A stretch of DNA of 64,000 bases from Treponema sp. (GTDB taxonomy: Bacteria > Spirochaetota > Spirochaetia > Treponematales > Treponemataceae). Location: NCBI GenBank assembly GCA_016281495.1, contig JAEEIU010000060.1:45467-109466 (forward strand). The letters are read 5' to 3'. The position numbers were made by a program, and so were the translations under genes. Shown one piece after another: positions 1 through 10,502 of the stretch. Numbering within the stretch: position 1 is the stretch's first letter; the number at the start of each line of letters is the position of its first letter. Under the pieces are notes generated by a model. It was given only the letters and a program-made list of their open reading frames with translations, was not told where the DNA came from and did not search any database.

Positions 1-1309
1 ACCCGTTAAGTGGCGTATAAAACAACTGAATAAGCTTTTTTCTGCTATAAAAGCCCACGAAACTGACATTCTTCAGGCTTTGATGACGGATCTTAATAAA
101 ACTGAATTTGAGGCTTATTCCACCGAGATAGGTCTTGTATATAATGAAATCAGATATCATAAAAAACATGTCAAAAAATGGGCCAAGATTAAAAAATCTC
201 ATGGAGAATTATTTTTCTTCCCAGGTAAAACAAGAGTATATCCTGAACCCTTTGGCTGTACCCTTATTATGTCACCATGGAACTATCCTTTTCTATTGAC
301 AATTGACCCCCTTGTTTCTGCCATTTCCGCAGGTAACACGGCGATTCTTAAAACATCTGAATACAGCACCGCTACTTCTCAGGTAATAGAAAACATCATT
401 AAGGAATCTTTCTTGCCTGAATTTATAACAACAGTCCAGGGAGGATATGTTCAGAATCAACAACTTTTACATGAGCATTTTGACTTTATCTTCTTTACCG
501 GAAGCAGCAGAGTCGGAAAAGTTGTCATGGAAAGTGCAGCAAAATTCCTTACACCTGTTTGTCTTGAACTTGGTGGTAAAAGTCCCTGTATTGTAGATAA
601 AACTGCCAACATTCCTATTGCAGCCCGACGCATCGTGTGGGGAAAATTCCTTAACGCAGGCCAGACTTGCGTTGCTCCAGATTATGTTTTAGTAGATGAA
701 TCCATAAAAGAGTCGCTCGTCAATGCCATCAATCAGGAAATACTAAATCAATATGGTGAAGAGCCTCTTTCTAATCCCGAATTACCAAAAATCATTAATT
801 CAACACATTTTTCACGCTTAGTTTCGCTTGTTCCTGATGCTCAGACTGATGCAGCAAACAATAAAATTTCACCTACTATCTTAGATCTTGGAGCCATCAA
901 CAGCAAAACCGTTTCAAATCATCCAATAATGAAAGAGGAAATTTTTGGTCCTCTTTTACCTGTTATATCATTTAACAACCTTGATGAAGTAATTGATTTT
1001 GTATATAATCGCCCCACTCCTCTTGCTCTGTACTTCTTTAGCAAAAACCGAAAATCACAAAAACAAATATTTACTACACTGCGCTTTGGCGGTGGATGCA
1101 TAAACGATGTGATTTATCAATTAGTTTCTGAAAAACTGCCATTTGGAGGCTGTGGTGAAAGCGGAATGGGCCGTTATCATGGTAAATACGGATTTGATAC
1201 ATTTACTCACCTCAAAGGTGTTGTAAAACAGTCATCATGGTTCGATTTAAAAGTAAGATATGCACCACATGAAAAAAATTTGGAAACCGTAAAGAAGTTT
1301 TTAAAATAA
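1..1309 (+). CDS. Aldehyde dehydrogenase (NAD(P)-dependent), 5' end outside window
   Basis: Oxidises aldehydes to carboxylic acids in the cytoplasm. The reading frame is open from base 2, so the true start lies upstream and about 435 residues are visible. The ALDH signature LELGGKSP with the general-base Glu falls near visible residue 190, and the catalytic Cys sits in NAGQTCVAP near residue 222. The EEIFGPLLPV motif and C-terminal PFGG(C)GESGMGRYHG motif are also present. Length and spacing fit the class 3 (fatty/aromatic aldehyde) branch, which is about 450-460 residues. It converges on the next gene with only four bases between them. Substrate cannot be told from sequence. Confidence 0.93.
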   Translation, partial: PVKWRIKQLNKLFSAIKAHETDILQALMTDLNKTEFEAYSTEIGLVYNEIRYHKKHVKKWAKIKKSHGELFFFPGKTRVYPEPFGCTLIMSPWNYPFLLTIDPLVSAISAGNTAILKTSEYSTATSQVIENIIKESFLPEFITTVQGGYVQNQQLLHEHFDFIFFTGSSRVGKVVMESAAKFLTPVCLELGGKSPCIVDKTANIPIAARRIVWGKFLNAGQTCVAPDYVLVDESIKESLVNAINQEILNQYGEEPLSNPELPKIINSTHFSRLVSLVPDAQTDAANNKISPTILDLGAINSKTVSNHPIMKEEIFGPLLPVISFNNLDEVIDFVYNRPTPLALYFFSKNRKSQKQIFTTLRFGGGCINDVIYQLVSEKLPFGGCGESGMGRYHGKYGFDTFTHLKGVVKQSSWFDLKVRYAPHEKNLETVKKFLK

Positions 1310-1313
1310 TTGT

Positions 1314-2075
1314 TTATTCACCGTATATTTCCTTACGGTGTTGTATTCCAATTTCAGAAAGGGCTTGCTCAATGGGCAGGTCCTGTTTTTTTAGATATTC
1401 CTTCAAGTCGACCAAAAATCTGTTCATTGAAAAATGATGGTACAAATAAACATTTTCCCAATATTTTTCTGAATAGCTTTGGCGTAATGTATCCCTATAT
1501 TTACTGAATATTTTTTTCCCTTTTAACTCTGAATAACCTACTATCCATAGTTCTGGATTCTTATCCCCTTTCTTCTTTCCTTCAATTAATTTTTGATGGA
1601 GTTCAGCTGCTTTTTGAGCCATTAATTCCTGACTTTGAGCTATAAGATTCTTGATTTCATCACTTCCATTTTTGCACAAGTACTTAAGATGTTTGGTTTT
1701 TGCCGTATGAACAGGTGTTTTATTCATGATAATTACATTTTTTCTAAAATCAACATTAAGTTCTTTGTTTTTACGAAAAAAACCTTCCGCAACTTTTCCA
1801 CTTTGTCCTACAAGATAGCGATTATTTTTTGCAAGCTGCTCGTCTTTTCCTGGATTATCACCTATTACGATTAACTTTATTTCATCCTGCGGCTGTACTT
1901 CATCATATGCTCTGTTATAAACAACCGCAGTTTCTAATGGATATTCTGGGGTATCATTTTGTGATGCTGCTTTTTGCAGAGGATATAGCTCTCCGGCAAA
2001 TGCCATCCATTCATGACATTTACCTTTGAGCCATTCTCTGTATTCAACAAAAGCTGTCCACTGTTTTTCAGTCAT
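1314..2075 (-). CDS. Uracil-DNA glycosylase superfamily protein
   Basis: A 253-residue protein with the general plan of the uracil-DNA glycosylase fold. The motif VIGDNPGKDEQ near residue 70 resembles the family 4/5 GEAPG-x-x-E motif, and YLVGQSGK follows where PFVG-SG is expected. HHFSMNRF near residue 215 sits where the HPSP-type motif normally lies. Both motifs deviate from classical UDGs, so glycosylase activity is inferred only. It begins three bases after the TPR lipoprotein gene stop on the same strand and probably shares its transcript. No signal peptide is visible. Confidence 0.6.
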   Translation of the reverse strand: MTEKQWTAFVEYREWLKGKCHEWMAFAGELYPLQKAASQNDTPEYPLETAVVYNRAYDEVQPQDEIKLIVIGDNPGKDEQLAKNNRYLVGQSGKVAEGFFRKNKELNVDFRKNVIIMNKTPVHTAKTKHLKYLCKNGSDEIKNLIAQSQELMAQKAAELHQKLIEGKKKGDKNPELWIVGYSELKGKKIFSKYRDTLRQSYSEKYWENVYLYHHFSMNRFLVDLKEYLKKQDLPIEQALSEIGIQHRKEIYGE

Positions 2076-2078
2076 ATC

Positions 2079-5000
2079 TTAGTGCATTTCTGCATCAGTG
2101 ATTCTGTATGAAACAACTACAGGAGTATTTGGAAGATCTTCCTGGGTTGCCTTTCCAACACTGAAGAATCCCATAACACCAAATGTTCCGTTTGGAAGGA
2201 ATTCAATTCCATCTTTAATCAAGCGGTTGTTGATGTAAACATTATACTTGCCGTCCACAACCTGAATCTTGAGCTTGTTAGTAGAATTATATCCCTTGTT
2301 GATTGCTGAACTCTTGTAGAAGTAAGCAGTTCCCTCATCATTTGGAACAATAAGATCCTCATAAGTTTTACCATCCCACTTATACAAGGCATATTCTCCA
2401 TCTGTGTTGATTTCGAATCTTATGTAATCTTTCAATTCCCCGTTTGACTTTGGCTTTGAATAACCGAATACAAATCCGTATGCAGACTTTATATATCCAG
2501 ACTTCTTGCTGAACTCGCCTTCTATCATATCAAACTGTCCGAATTCTGGTGATGTATAGAAGTAACCACAATCCAACAGATTATTCAAAGAAGGAGATTC
2601 CCAGTCGGTGGTGAATTTTTCTAGCTTTGTAAGTGTTTCCTTTTTCTCTTCTGCAGTCTGAGGCTTTTTGTTTGTAACAGGCTTTGATGCAGCAGCTTTT
2701 TCTGCAGCAGCCTTTTTATTCTTTAAGGTATTCAATGCCTTAGTTGCAGATGTATCTCCAGGTTTACCAGCAAGAACTTCATTGAGCAGGGCTTCTGCCT
2801 GTTCATATTCTCCATTGTTCATTAATTCCTGTGCCTGGGCAATCTTGTTTGCACGTTCCTTTGCTTCTGCTTCAGCGGCAGCTTTCTTTTCTTGAGCCTC
2901 TTTAAGTAAAGCAGCGGCCTCTGCATCATTTGGATTTGACTTGAGCAATGCATTCAAAGTTGAAATGGCCTGTGCAGTATTTCCCTTGTCAATGTTTGCC
3001 TTGGCCTGATCGAGTTTCTGCTGACGAGCTTTTGCGGCGGCTTCTGCATCTGCAGCGGCTTTCTTTTCCTGTGCTTCCTTTAACAAGGCAGCGGCTTCTT
3101 TATCGTTAGGATCCGCCTTGACCATTGCATTTAATGTTGAAATGGCCTGGGCGGTGTTTCCTTTGTCGATATTTGCTTTAGCCTGTGCAAGCTTTGTCTT
3201 TTTTGCTTCTGCGGCGGCCTGCTCATCTGCTACTTTTTTTTTTGCTTGAGCCTGCTCAAGTAATGCCTTTGCTTCTGAATCATTTGGATCTTGTTTAAGC
3301 AAACCGTTCAACACATTAATTGCATTTGAGAACTTACCTTCATTTATAAAGGTCTTTGCCTGATCTATTCTCTTTTGTCTGGCTTCCTTTGCAGCGGCTT
3401 CAGCATCAGCAGCTTGTTTTGCCTTAATCTGTTCCAACAAAGACTTTGCTTCCTGGTCATCCGGGAAAGTCTTTAGGATTCCATTAAGAGTTGAAGTTGC
3501 CAGAGCATATTTTCCTTGACTGATGTATTCTTTTGCCTGCTCAATCTTCTGATCGCGGGCACGTTTTGCTTCATCAATTCTTTCCTGCTCCTCTTTTTCC
3601 TGAAGCTTCTTTATTTCTTCAAGCATTGCAAGAGCTTCTTTATCCTTTGGATCAACTTTCAACAAGCCATTAAGGATATTTGTAGCATTTGCATATTTTT
3701 TCTGATTGATGAATTCTCTTGCCTGCTGGAGTCTTGCCAAACGACCATCAACTTCTTCTGCAGCTTTTTTAGCAGCAGCTTCCTGAGCGGCTTTCTTGGC
3801 TGCGGCTTCTTCTGCAGCTTTCTTGGCTGCTTCTTCCTGAGCGGCTTTCTTGGCAGCAGCTTCATCTGCAGCCTTCTTTGCGGCTGCTTCTTGTGCGGCC
3901 TTTTTGGCAGCAGCTTCTTCAGCGGCTTTCTTGGCGGCTTCATCTTGAGCTGCTTTCTGCTTGTCCTGGGCTTCCTTCAACAGGGCCTGAGCTTCCTTGT
4001 CATTCGGATCTGTCTTAAGAAGTCCGTTCAACAGTGTTATTGCCTGTGAATATTTTCCGGTATCAATATAATTGCGGGCCTGTGCTAGTTTCTGTTCACG
4101 AGCCTTCTTGGCTGCCTCTTCCTGTGCGGCCTTGTTTGCTGCTGCCTTTTCTGCGGCGGCCTTTTCATTGGCGGCTTTCTTTGCGGCTGCTTCATCTGCT
4201 GCTTTCTTGGCGGCGGCATCGTTGGCGGCCTTCTGCTTGTCCTGAGCTTCCTTCAACAGTGCCTGAGCTTCCTTGTCATTCGGATCTGTTTTAAGTAAAC
4301 CATTCAAAACTGAAATTGCCTGTGAGTATTTTCCAGTGTCGATGTAATTACGGGCCTGAGCGAGCTTCTGTTCACGGGCTTTTGCGGCAGCGGCATCATT
4401 GGCGGCCTTCTGCTTGTCCTGAGCTTCCTTCAACAGTGCCTGAGCTTCCTTGTCGTTCGGATCTGTTTTGAGGAGTCCGTTTAACAATGTAATTGCCTGT
4501 GCATACTTTTCTGTATCGATATAATTGCGGGCCTGTGCAAGCTTCTGCTCACGGGCTTTTGCAGCAGCGGCATCATTGGCAGCCTTCTGCTTATCCTGGG
4601 CTTCCTTCAACAGGGCCTGGGCTTCCTTGTCGTTCGGATCTGTTTTGAGGAGTCCGTTAAGGATTGTTATTGCCTGCGGATATTTTTCAGTATCAATATA
4701 ATTACGGGCTTGTGCTAGTTTCTGTTCACGAGCTTTCTTGGCTGCCTCTTCCTGTGCGGCCTTGTTTGCTGCTGCTTTTTCTGCGGCGGCCTTTTCATTG
4801 GCGGCTTTCTTTGCGGCTGCTTCATCTGCTGCTTTCTTGGCGGCGGCATCGTTGGCGGCCTTCTGCTTGTCCTGAGCTTCCTTCAACAGTGCCTGAGCTT
4901 CTTTGTCATTCGGATCTGTTTTGAGGAGTCCGTTCAACAATGTGATGGCCTGTGAATATTTTCCATCATCGATATAGTCACGTGCAAGAGCAAGCTTCTG

Positions 5001-5807
5001 CTGACGAGCTGTTTCTGCGGCATCTTTTTCTGCAAGCTCCTGTTTTTTCTTTGCTTCATCCAATAGAGCCTGAGCTTCTGCATCATTTGGATCTGCTTTG
5101 AGGAGTCCGTTAAGGATTGTTATTGCCTGTGAATACTTTCCATCATCAATATTCTGCCTTGCCTGATCAAGTTTTGCCTGACGGTCTTTAGCGGCAGCTT
5201 CATCTTTCTTTGCCTGGATTTCATCAAGGAGGGCCTGAGCCTCAGCATCATCTGGATCTGCTTTAAGTAATGTATTCAAGATGGCAGTTGCTTGTGTGTA
5301 TTTTCCCTCATCAATATATTTACGGGCTTGATCAAGTCTCTGCTGTCTGAGTTTTTCTGCGGCATCATCATCAGATTCTTTTGCTGTATTGACTTTGTTA
5401 GCAGATGGACCGGAGATATTGTTTGCAGTTGTTTTGTTTGTATCACCCTGCGAACCGGTATTTGTCTTTGAATCAGTGTTCGCTGTTTCAGTACCTTGAT
5501 TTTTAGTTGAAGAACCTGTATTCCCTGCTTCGTTGTTTTTTGACGAAGGAATTTTTACGGTACTTGAATTGGCAGACGAACCTTTTTTGCTTTCATCTTT
5601 CGTAGCATTCTTTTGCCCCATGTTAACAACATCTGAAGTTTCAGTTGGCAAAACACGAGACTTTTCAACATTTACTGTTCCTTGATTTTGTCGAACAGAA
5701 ACCGTATTTGGTGAAGTCTTTGCATTTTGTTTTGTAGATTCACATGAAATCAAAAACCAAGCTACACATAGTCCGAGGACGGCTAGAAATTTCATACTCT
5801 TTTTCAT
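2079..5807 (-). CDS. Giant TPR-like repeat lipoprotein with C-terminal sugar-hydrolase-like fold domain
   Basis: A 1242-residue exported protein. The N-terminus ([13 protein letters not shown], then LISC) is a lipoprotein signal with Cys at about residue 22. A Ser/Thr/Asn-rich spacer follows. Thirteen TPR-like units then run to about residue 1030, with core pattern A-R-x-Y-I-D-x-G-K-Y-x-Q-A-I, then L-N-G-L-L-K-x-D-P-N-D and E-A-Q-A-L-L. They are joined by Ala/Lys/Glu-rich linkers likely to be long helices. The last 200 residues form a beta-rich domain reminiscent of LamG or DUF1080 folds. TPR arrays usually bind proteins, so a periplasmic or surface scaffold role is inferred. A good ribosome site (AAGGAG) precedes the start. 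Confidence 0.8.
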   Translation of the reverse strand: MKKSMKFLAVLGLCVAWFLISCESTKQNAKTSPNTVSVRQNQGTVNVEKSRVLPTETSDVVNMGQKNATKDESKKGSSANSSTVKIPSSKNNEAGNTGSSTKNQGTETANTDSKTNTGSQGDTNKTTANNISGPSANKVNTAKESDDDAAEKLRQQRLDQARKYIDEGKYTQATAILNTLLKADPDDAEAQALLDEIQAKKDEAAAKDRQAKLDQARQNIDDGKYSQAITILNGLLKADPNDAEAQALLDEAKKKQELAEKDAAETARQQKLALARDYIDDGKYSQAITLLNGLLKTDPNDKEAQALLKEAQDKQKAANDAAAKKAADEAAAKKAANEKAAAEKAAANKAAQEEAAKKAREQKLAQARNYIDTEKYPQAITILNGLLKTDPNDKEAQALLKEAQDKQKAANDAAAAKAREQKLAQARNYIDTEKYAQAITLLNGLLKTDPNDKEAQALLKEAQDKQKAANDAAAAKAREQKLAQARNYIDTGKYSQAISVLNGLLKTDPNDKEAQALLKEAQDKQKAANDAAAKKAADEAAAKKAANEKAAAEKAAANKAAQEEAAKKAREQKLAQARNYIDTGKYSQAITLLNGLLKTDPNDKEAQALLKEAQDKQKAAQDEAAKKAAEEAAAKKAAQEAAAKKAADEAAAKKAAQEEAAKKAAEEAAAKKAAQEAAAKKAAEEVDGRLARLQQAREFINQKKYANATNILNGLLKVDPKDKEALAMLEEIKKLQEKEEQERIDEAKRARDQKIEQAKEYISQGKYALATSTLNGILKTFPDDQEAKSLLEQIKAKQAADAEAAAKEARQKRIDQAKTFINEGKFSNAINVLNGLLKQDPNDSEAKALLEQAQAKKKVADEQAAAEAKKTKLAQAKANIDKGNTAQAISTLNAMVKADPNDKEAAALLKEAQEKKAAADAEAAAKARQQKLDQAKANIDKGNTAQAISTLNALLKSNPNDAEAAALLKEAQEKKAAAEAEAKERANKIAQAQELMNNGEYEQAEALLNEVLAGKPGDTSATKALNTLKNKKAAAEKAAASKPVTNKKPQTAEEKKETLTKLEKFTTDWESPSLNNLLDCGYFYTSPEFGQFDMIEGEFSKKSGYIKSAYGFVFGYSKPKSNGELKDYIRFEINTDGEYALYKWDGKTYEDLIVPNDEGTAYFYKSSAINKGYNSTNKLKIQVVDGKYNVYINNRLIKDGIEFLPNGTFGVMGFFSVGKATQEDLPNTPVVVSYRITDAEMH
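4105..4925 (-). repeat. Near-identical internal duplication inside the TPR lipoprotein gene
   Basis: About 190 bases at 4105-4297 recur almost unchanged at 4735-4925, an offset of 630 bases. Each copy encodes the same Ala/Lys linker plus part of the flanking TPR units. Shorter near-identical copies lie between them (around 4380-4700). Such similarity at DNA level points to recent in-frame duplication or gene conversion. Confidence 0.8.
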
Positions 5808-5888
5808 ATTCTACTCCTTTGATAACTAAAGGCAATCTATAATATAATAATTATAACAGACAATTTCACATCTTTCAACAATAAAACG

Positions 5889-8267
5889 CTATTCTTTATC
5901 AGAAACAATGCGATAATCCCAATTATGTTTTGGATAGCGGCCTTTCATTTCCAGACATATTTCCGGCCAAGTCTGAGCCCAAAAATTCTCAAGATCTCTT
6001 GTAATCTGAAGAGGACGACGTGCTGGAGATAACAATTTTAACAGAACAGGAACACCAAGGATAGGATTAACTTTCATGCAGCCAAAAAGATGCTGAATGA
6101 TTATTTCAAGAACAGGAACTATTTTTCCATTCTGATTCTCATAGGATAAATTTCTTTTTTTCCCATTTTCAAGAATAATTGTTTTTGGAACTTTTTTATC
6201 TATAATGTTTCCTTCCAGAAAATAATAAAGGGCATCATACACGAGTTTTTCCGTTATCTTTTTCCCTGACGGAACAAACGGAATTAACCATTCTCTGACA
6301 TTTCCAGTAAGTGTATTATATTTCTGTTCTATTATTCTTCTTTGATGATCTTCCAATTCATTATTTTCTATATAAAACTGTACCCTTTGTAAAAACTCTT
6401 TTGTCTCTTCTGAAATTGGAAGAATATCTGTACCCTTTAATTCCACCTGGTGACAAACAGTCTCTAAATAATCCTCATCGGTAACTTGAACTTTTTTTGA
6501 CTGAAGAATTATTTTTCCATAAGAAGTATATTCTATTTTGCTTAACCCATTATTCACAAAAGCCATTTCCACATAAGTCTTTGAATGTGAATAAAGATAT
6601 TCCTCTGCAACAAGTGTATCAAGTATCTCATATTCATATATTCTTCCACTTGTTTCACCAGCATCCACTTCCGGAGCAACTATATATCTTGGATGAATAT
6701 TACCTGTTGCTTTAATCCTTGCTATTCTTCCTGATGGAAACCTATATTCCTCTGAACCCGCCTCGATAATAACTCCAATTCTATCTGGATAACCGTAAAT
6801 CAGTGCATAAGCTGTGGAAAAGTTTGTGCAATTCTTGGGGAAATATGTGGATAAGTCATATTGTGCTGTAACCTTCTGTACCCTTTCTTTTATGTTTTGA
6901 CCATATAACTTACGTGTTTTAGAAATGCTGTTTTCCTTAAAGATATACCCAAGCACTAATTCTACACATTCGTCTAGATGCCTGTGGATAAATCCTGCAA
7001 GAATCACACACGCCATTCTGGGATGTATACCGAGAAAAAGACATGCCTTTCCCAAGGAGGTAATTTTATTCTCAGAAACACATCCCAGCATCTGTAGCAG
7101 CTCAAGGGCAACATTCCAAGCAGCTTCCGGAGGCTCATCCAGCCATTGCAAGCTTAACCTGTCCTTTACTCCCCATTCAGCACATTCAAGTACTAACGGA
7201 GACAAATCCGCATCCAATATCTCTGGATTCATTTTTTCTTTCAGGCGTTCATGCTCATTCCATAAGCGGATGCAATTTCCAGGACCTGTTCGACCTGCTC
7301 TTCCCATCCTTTGTTTTGCATTAAAAAGAGTTTCTTTTGTTGTCATAAGCTTTTGCATTCCAAGTCTTTGGTCAAAATGCATTACTCTAGCCATCCCACT
7401 GTCTATTACGGTTTTGATCCCTGGAACGGTTACAGATGTTTCCGCTATGGAACTGCTTAAAATGACTCTTGTATCTGTACCCTTATATTCAAGTATTCTC
7501 CTTTGATCTTCTATGGGTACAGAACTATGTAGTATATTTATCTCAACTCCAAGATTCTTTTGTTCAAGAGCTTCTTTTGCCTGCCTTATTTCCTTTAGAC
7601 CGGGTAAAAACACAAGAATTGTTCCACCATCCCCAATTGCTTTTACCACCGCCGCCTCTGCTGACATTTGAGGACAATATTCAACTGCAACCGGAAATAA
7701 TCTTCCTTCTGCTTTTATTATTGGACAAGGTTCATCATGTGTTCCCAAGAAAGCTGCAATCTTCTCTGCATCTATGGTGGCAGACATTACCAAAACAAAT
7801 AGATCATCACGAATCTGCAAGGTTTCCTTTAACAATGTAAGAGCCAAATCCGCATGAAGTGATCGTTCATGGAATTCATCAAGAACAACCACAGAAACTC
7901 CCTCTAATGCTGGATCTGACTGTATTTTACACGTCAAAATCGCTTCTGTAAGAACTGTAAACCTTGTTTCCTCCGATGTTTTGTTTTCTAGATGCATCAA
8001 ATAACCGCAAGTTTTTCCTGATTTTTCACCAAGCAAAAACGAAACCCTTTCTGCAATGTTCAAAACCGCAATACGTCTGGGTTCAAGCATAAGAATTTGG
8101 CCATTAAAACTCTGCAAAAGGGCAACAGGAACTGCTGTAGATTTTCCCGCTCCTGTTTCTGCAGTCAATACAAGAGAATGACTTGATGAGTTTTTTAATG
8201 CTGAACATATCTCCTGCAAATGCTCATAAATTGGAAGTTTAGATATTTCATCTGTATTTATGTTCAT
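5889..8267 (-). CDS. hrpB: ATP-dependent helicase HrpB
   Basis: DEAH-box family RNA helicase of the HrpB type, 792 residues against about 800-840 in other bacteria. Motif I is AETGAGKST near residue 37, motif II is DEFHERS (the HrpB version of DEAH) near residue 131, motif III is SAT, and motif VI is QRMGRAGRTGPG. The C-terminal HrpB domain is present, ending with LLSPARRPLQITRDLENFW and a final W-P-E-x-x-x-E-M-K-G-R-Y-P-K-H-x-W block. It lies two bases downstream of the membrane-protein gene, so the two are probably co-transcribed. Its cellular role in bacteria is poorly defined. Confidence 0.95.
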   Translation of the reverse strand: MNINTDEISKLPIYEHLQEICSALKNSSSHSLVLTAETGAGKSTAVPVALLQSFNGQILMLEPRRIAVLNIAERVSFLLGEKSGKTCGYLMHLENKTSEETRFTVLTEAILTCKIQSDPALEGVSVVVLDEFHERSLHADLALTLLKETLQIRDDLFVLVMSATIDAEKIAAFLGTHDEPCPIIKAEGRLFPVAVEYCPQMSAEAAVVKAIGDGGTILVFLPGLKEIRQAKEALEQKNLGVEINILHSSVPIEDQRRILEYKGTDTRVILSSSIAETSVTVPGIKTVIDSGMARVMHFDQRLGMQKLMTTKETLFNAKQRMGRAGRTGPGNCIRLWNEHERLKEKMNPEILDADLSPLVLECAEWGVKDRLSLQWLDEPPEAAWNVALELLQMLGCVSENKITSLGKACLFLGIHPRMACVILAGFIHRHLDECVELVLGYIFKENSISKTRKLYGQNIKERVQKVTAQYDLSTYFPKNCTNFSTAYALIYGYPDRIGVIIEAGSEEYRFPSGRIARIKATGNIHPRYIVAPEVDAGETSGRIYEYEILDTLVAEEYLYSHSKTYVEMAFVNNGLSKIEYTSYGKIILQSKKVQVTDEDYLETVCHQVELKGTDILPISEETKEFLQRVQFYIENNELEDHQRRIIEQKYNTLTGNVREWLIPFVPSGKKITEKLVYDALYYFLEGNIIDKKVPKTIILENGKKRNLSYENQNGKIVPVLEIIIQHLFGCMKVNPILGVPVLLKLLSPARRPLQITRDLENFWAQTWPEICLEMKGRYPKHNWDYRIVSDKE

Positions 8268-8269
8268 TT

Positions 8270-9346
8270 TTAGCCGCCTTCTGCCATACTACAATCTGTT
8301 ATGTTCTGCAAATGTTCGTCAATAAATTGAATGATTCCCTTGAATTTGATTTTCCTCATCGATTGTGAAAACATTCCGTAATAATTAAAAAACTGCTGTA
8401 TTCTGACACCGATTTTTCCAGGAAAATTGACTTTACTTGCCAATATCAGCTGAGAACAAAAAGTCATGCCTATAAGTATTCCACTTTTGCGTAATCCAGA
8501 TTCCACGGCCCCCTGGGTTATCTTTATTAATCCTAGATCCAAATACACCAATCCATAAGGACTCAAGAGTGAAAATAAAATAATGAAAAAAGCTGTTAAA
8601 AACGGAGGCAATAACTTAACCTTTCCCTTTTTCTTAATTTCAAGTATTATAAAGAATAAACCTATAATTAACCAAGTGCAAATATTATTCCTTATTGACA
8701 ATAATAAAATCAATAATAATATAGCTATTATAATAGTAAATATAGCCATAATATTATTCTTGTTTTTCCCTATTTCAGCCGGAATTTCCAATATTTCACA
8801 ATTTTTTATTGATTTTAAATCAATTTTCTGAAGCCATTTAGACTTTTGCTCAAAATAATTGCAGAATAAACCCAGAATAAACCCAGTTATTACCGAAAAG
8901 ACAGTCAGCAAGGGGACAATATAAATGGTATTTGCTCCAAACATTATGAAATATGCACAAATCAATTGGGCGGAACAGTTTGCCATGGCCCCAAAAAGAG
9001 AAAGCCCGACATTTGAGATTATCTTCTTACAATATAATAATTTATAAAGAACAAACATCATAATTCCGCTGGCAAAGCTTCCTGATACGCTAAAAATAAA
9101 AATATAACTGAACAAAGTACCGCTTATAATTGCCTGCCCCAGAACCTTAAAGAGAATAATCAGCAACAAATCTCGAAATCGAATTCTTTTAAGAAAAATT
9201 ATTACGGGTAGATTTGTAAAGCCAAGTCTAAGAAAGGGTAGGGGTTTTGGAATGGCATATTCTATTGCAGACAAGAACAAACACATGGCTGAAATAAAAA
9301 TCAAACTGTCCAGACTGCATTTGTTTTCATTAATCTCATCGGTCAT
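8270..9346 (-). CDS. Gx transporter family / heptaprenyl diphosphate synthase component I-like membrane protein
   Basis: A 358-residue polytopic membrane protein. The first 190 residues carry the Gx/Hpre_diP_synt_I pattern: a short soluble start, then a hydrophobic run with IPKPLPFLRLGFTNLP and several Gly-rich helices. A second hydrophobic block follows around residues 200-290, after a soluble loop. Members of this family are annotated as transporters whose substrate is unknown; many occur next to FMN-binding genes, but not here. It heads a two-gene operon with hrpB. Confidence 0.7.
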   Translation of the reverse strand: MTDEINENKCSLDSLIFISAMCLFLSAIEYAIPKPLPFLRLGFTNLPVIIFLKRIRFRDLLLIILFKVLGQAIISGTLFSYIFIFSVSGSFASGIMMFVLYKLLYCKKIISNVGLSLFGAMANCSAQLICAYFIMFGANTIYIVPLLTVFSVITGFILGLFCNYFEQKSKWLQKIDLKSIKNCEILEIPAEIGKNKNNIMAIFTIIIAILLLILLLSIRNNICTWLIIGLFFIILEIKKKGKVKLLPPFLTAFFIILFSLLSPYGLVYLDLGLIKITQGAVESGLRKSGILIGMTFCSQLILASKVNFPGKIGVRIQQFFNYYGMFSQSMRKIKFKGIIQFIDEHLQNITDCSMAEGG

Positions 9347-9392
9347 AAATAAAGTCTATCATAATTCTACCGCTTATAAAAGTCACATAAAT

Positions 9393-9420
9393 AAAAAAAG
9401 GGCAACCGTTGTGGCTGCCC
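9393..9420 (-). terminator. Rho-independent terminator after the immunophilin gene
   Basis: On the minus strand GGGCAGCC and GGTTGCCC form an eight-pair stem (one G-U pair) with a five-base loop, followed directly by seven T. It lies about 22 bases past the stop of the cyclophilin-FKBP gene. Confidence 0.85.
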
Positions 9421-9442
9421 CTAAATCCATAGCTTTCTATGA

Positions 9443-10486
9443 TTATTTTATGTCAAGAAGCTCAATATCAAATGCAATATAGGTGTTTCCAGGAATTACT
9501 CCTCCAACACCAGATTCTCCATAACCATATTCAGGAGGAAGAATCACCGTACGTTTTTCTCCCAATTTCATATCTTGTGTCATCAAATCGAAGCCTGGAA
9601 TCATCCTGCCACCTGCTGTAGTAAAGTCCAATGGATCATTACCCGGATCAAATACAGTGCCTTCAATAAAGAAACCCCTATATCCTGTTGTGACATTCTT
9701 GAATTTACCAGCCTTATTTCCTGTACCTTCTTTTTCAATCTTGTAATAGATACCTGAGGCATCCTTGGTAAATCCTGTGTAATTCTTTTCAATGTAATCT
9801 ACTTGAGCTGCTATGTATTCTTTCTTTTCATCTTCAGCCCTTTTCACCAGATTCTGCTGTTCCCTGTTGAAGTCTGCCTGCTTTGCGCTGAATTTCTCTG
9901 CATCTTCACCAAGGCGATAAATTGTCACCTTTTTAATGACTGTACCCTGTTTGAGCGTATTTACTACCTTCTGACTCTGGGCATCTACAACCTGTCCAAA
10001 TATTGTATGCTTTCCAGTAAGCCATGTTGTTGGAACTATTGTGATAAAGAACTGGCTTCCGTTTGTATTTGAACCTGAATTTGCCATGGCAAGATATCCA
10101 GGCTTGTCAAAAGAAAGGTCATCCACAAATTCATCAGCAAACTTGTAACCAGGTCCTCCAGTTCCGTTTCCCTTGGGATCTCCACCCTGAATCATGAAAT
10201 CCTGATCGTCACCATTTGCACGGCTGATAACGCGATGGAATTTCAGACCATCATAAAATGGCTTTCCCTTTGCGGCATCCAGTGTACCCTCTGCAAGACC
10301 AACAAAATTCGTTACCGTCAGTGGTGTTTTTTTGTAGAACAGTTCTACTACAATGTCTCCATTTCCTGTTTCAATTACAGCAAAAAGACCCTTTTTTCCT
10401 TCCAAAGCCTTATTCATAGCAGGTTTGCATCCTCCAAAAGATAATAACGCGCAACTAAAAAGTAACGCAGCTATAAGTTTTTTCAT
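9443..10486 (-). CDS. Dual-domain immunophilin lipoprotein (cyclophilin plus FKBP peptidyl-prolyl isomerase)
   Basis: Catalyses proline cis-trans isomerisation in the cell envelope. A lipoprotein signal ends at SFGGC near residue 20. A cyclophilin domain follows (about residues 35-185), with [34 protein letters not shown] and GSQFFIT motifs. A charged linker leads to an FKBP domain (about residues 235-347), with a [16 protein letters not shown] start, GGRMIPGFD and the [18 protein letters not shown] core. Cyclophilin-FKBP fusions are known from spirochaetes and some other lineages. The gene follows the periplasmic protein gene by 16 bases and has its own ribosome site, AAAGGGAG. Confidence 0.93.
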   Translation of the reverse strand: MKKLIAALLFSCALLSFGGCKPAMNKALEGKKGLFAVIETGNGDIVVELFYKKTPLTVTNFVGLAEGTLDAAKGKPFYDGLKFHRVISRANGDDQDFMIQGGDPKGNGTGGPGYKFADEFVDDLSFDKPGYLAMANSGSNTNGSQFFITIVPTTWLTGKHTIFGQVVDAQSQKVVNTLKQGTVIKKVTIYRLGEDAEKFSAKQADFNREQQNLVKRAEDEKKEYIAAQVDYIEKNYTGFTKDASGIYYKIEKEGTGNKAGKFKNVTTGYRGFFIEGTVFDPGNDPLDFTTAGGRMIPGFDLMTQDMKLGEKRTVILPPEYGYGESGVGGVIPGNTYIAFDIELLDIK

Positions 10487-10502
10487 CTATTTTCTCCCTT
10501 TA

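Noticed and set aside
3516..4924. Long open frames on the plus strand (3516-4049, 4034-4294, 4664-4924)
   Set aside because: They are antisense shadows of the repetitive TPR gene; the two 86-codon frames merely mirror the 630-base duplication.
6845..6990. TGTGGATAA DnaA-box matches in hrpB
   Set aside because: They lie in coding sequence as isolated hits, far from any AT-rich gap.
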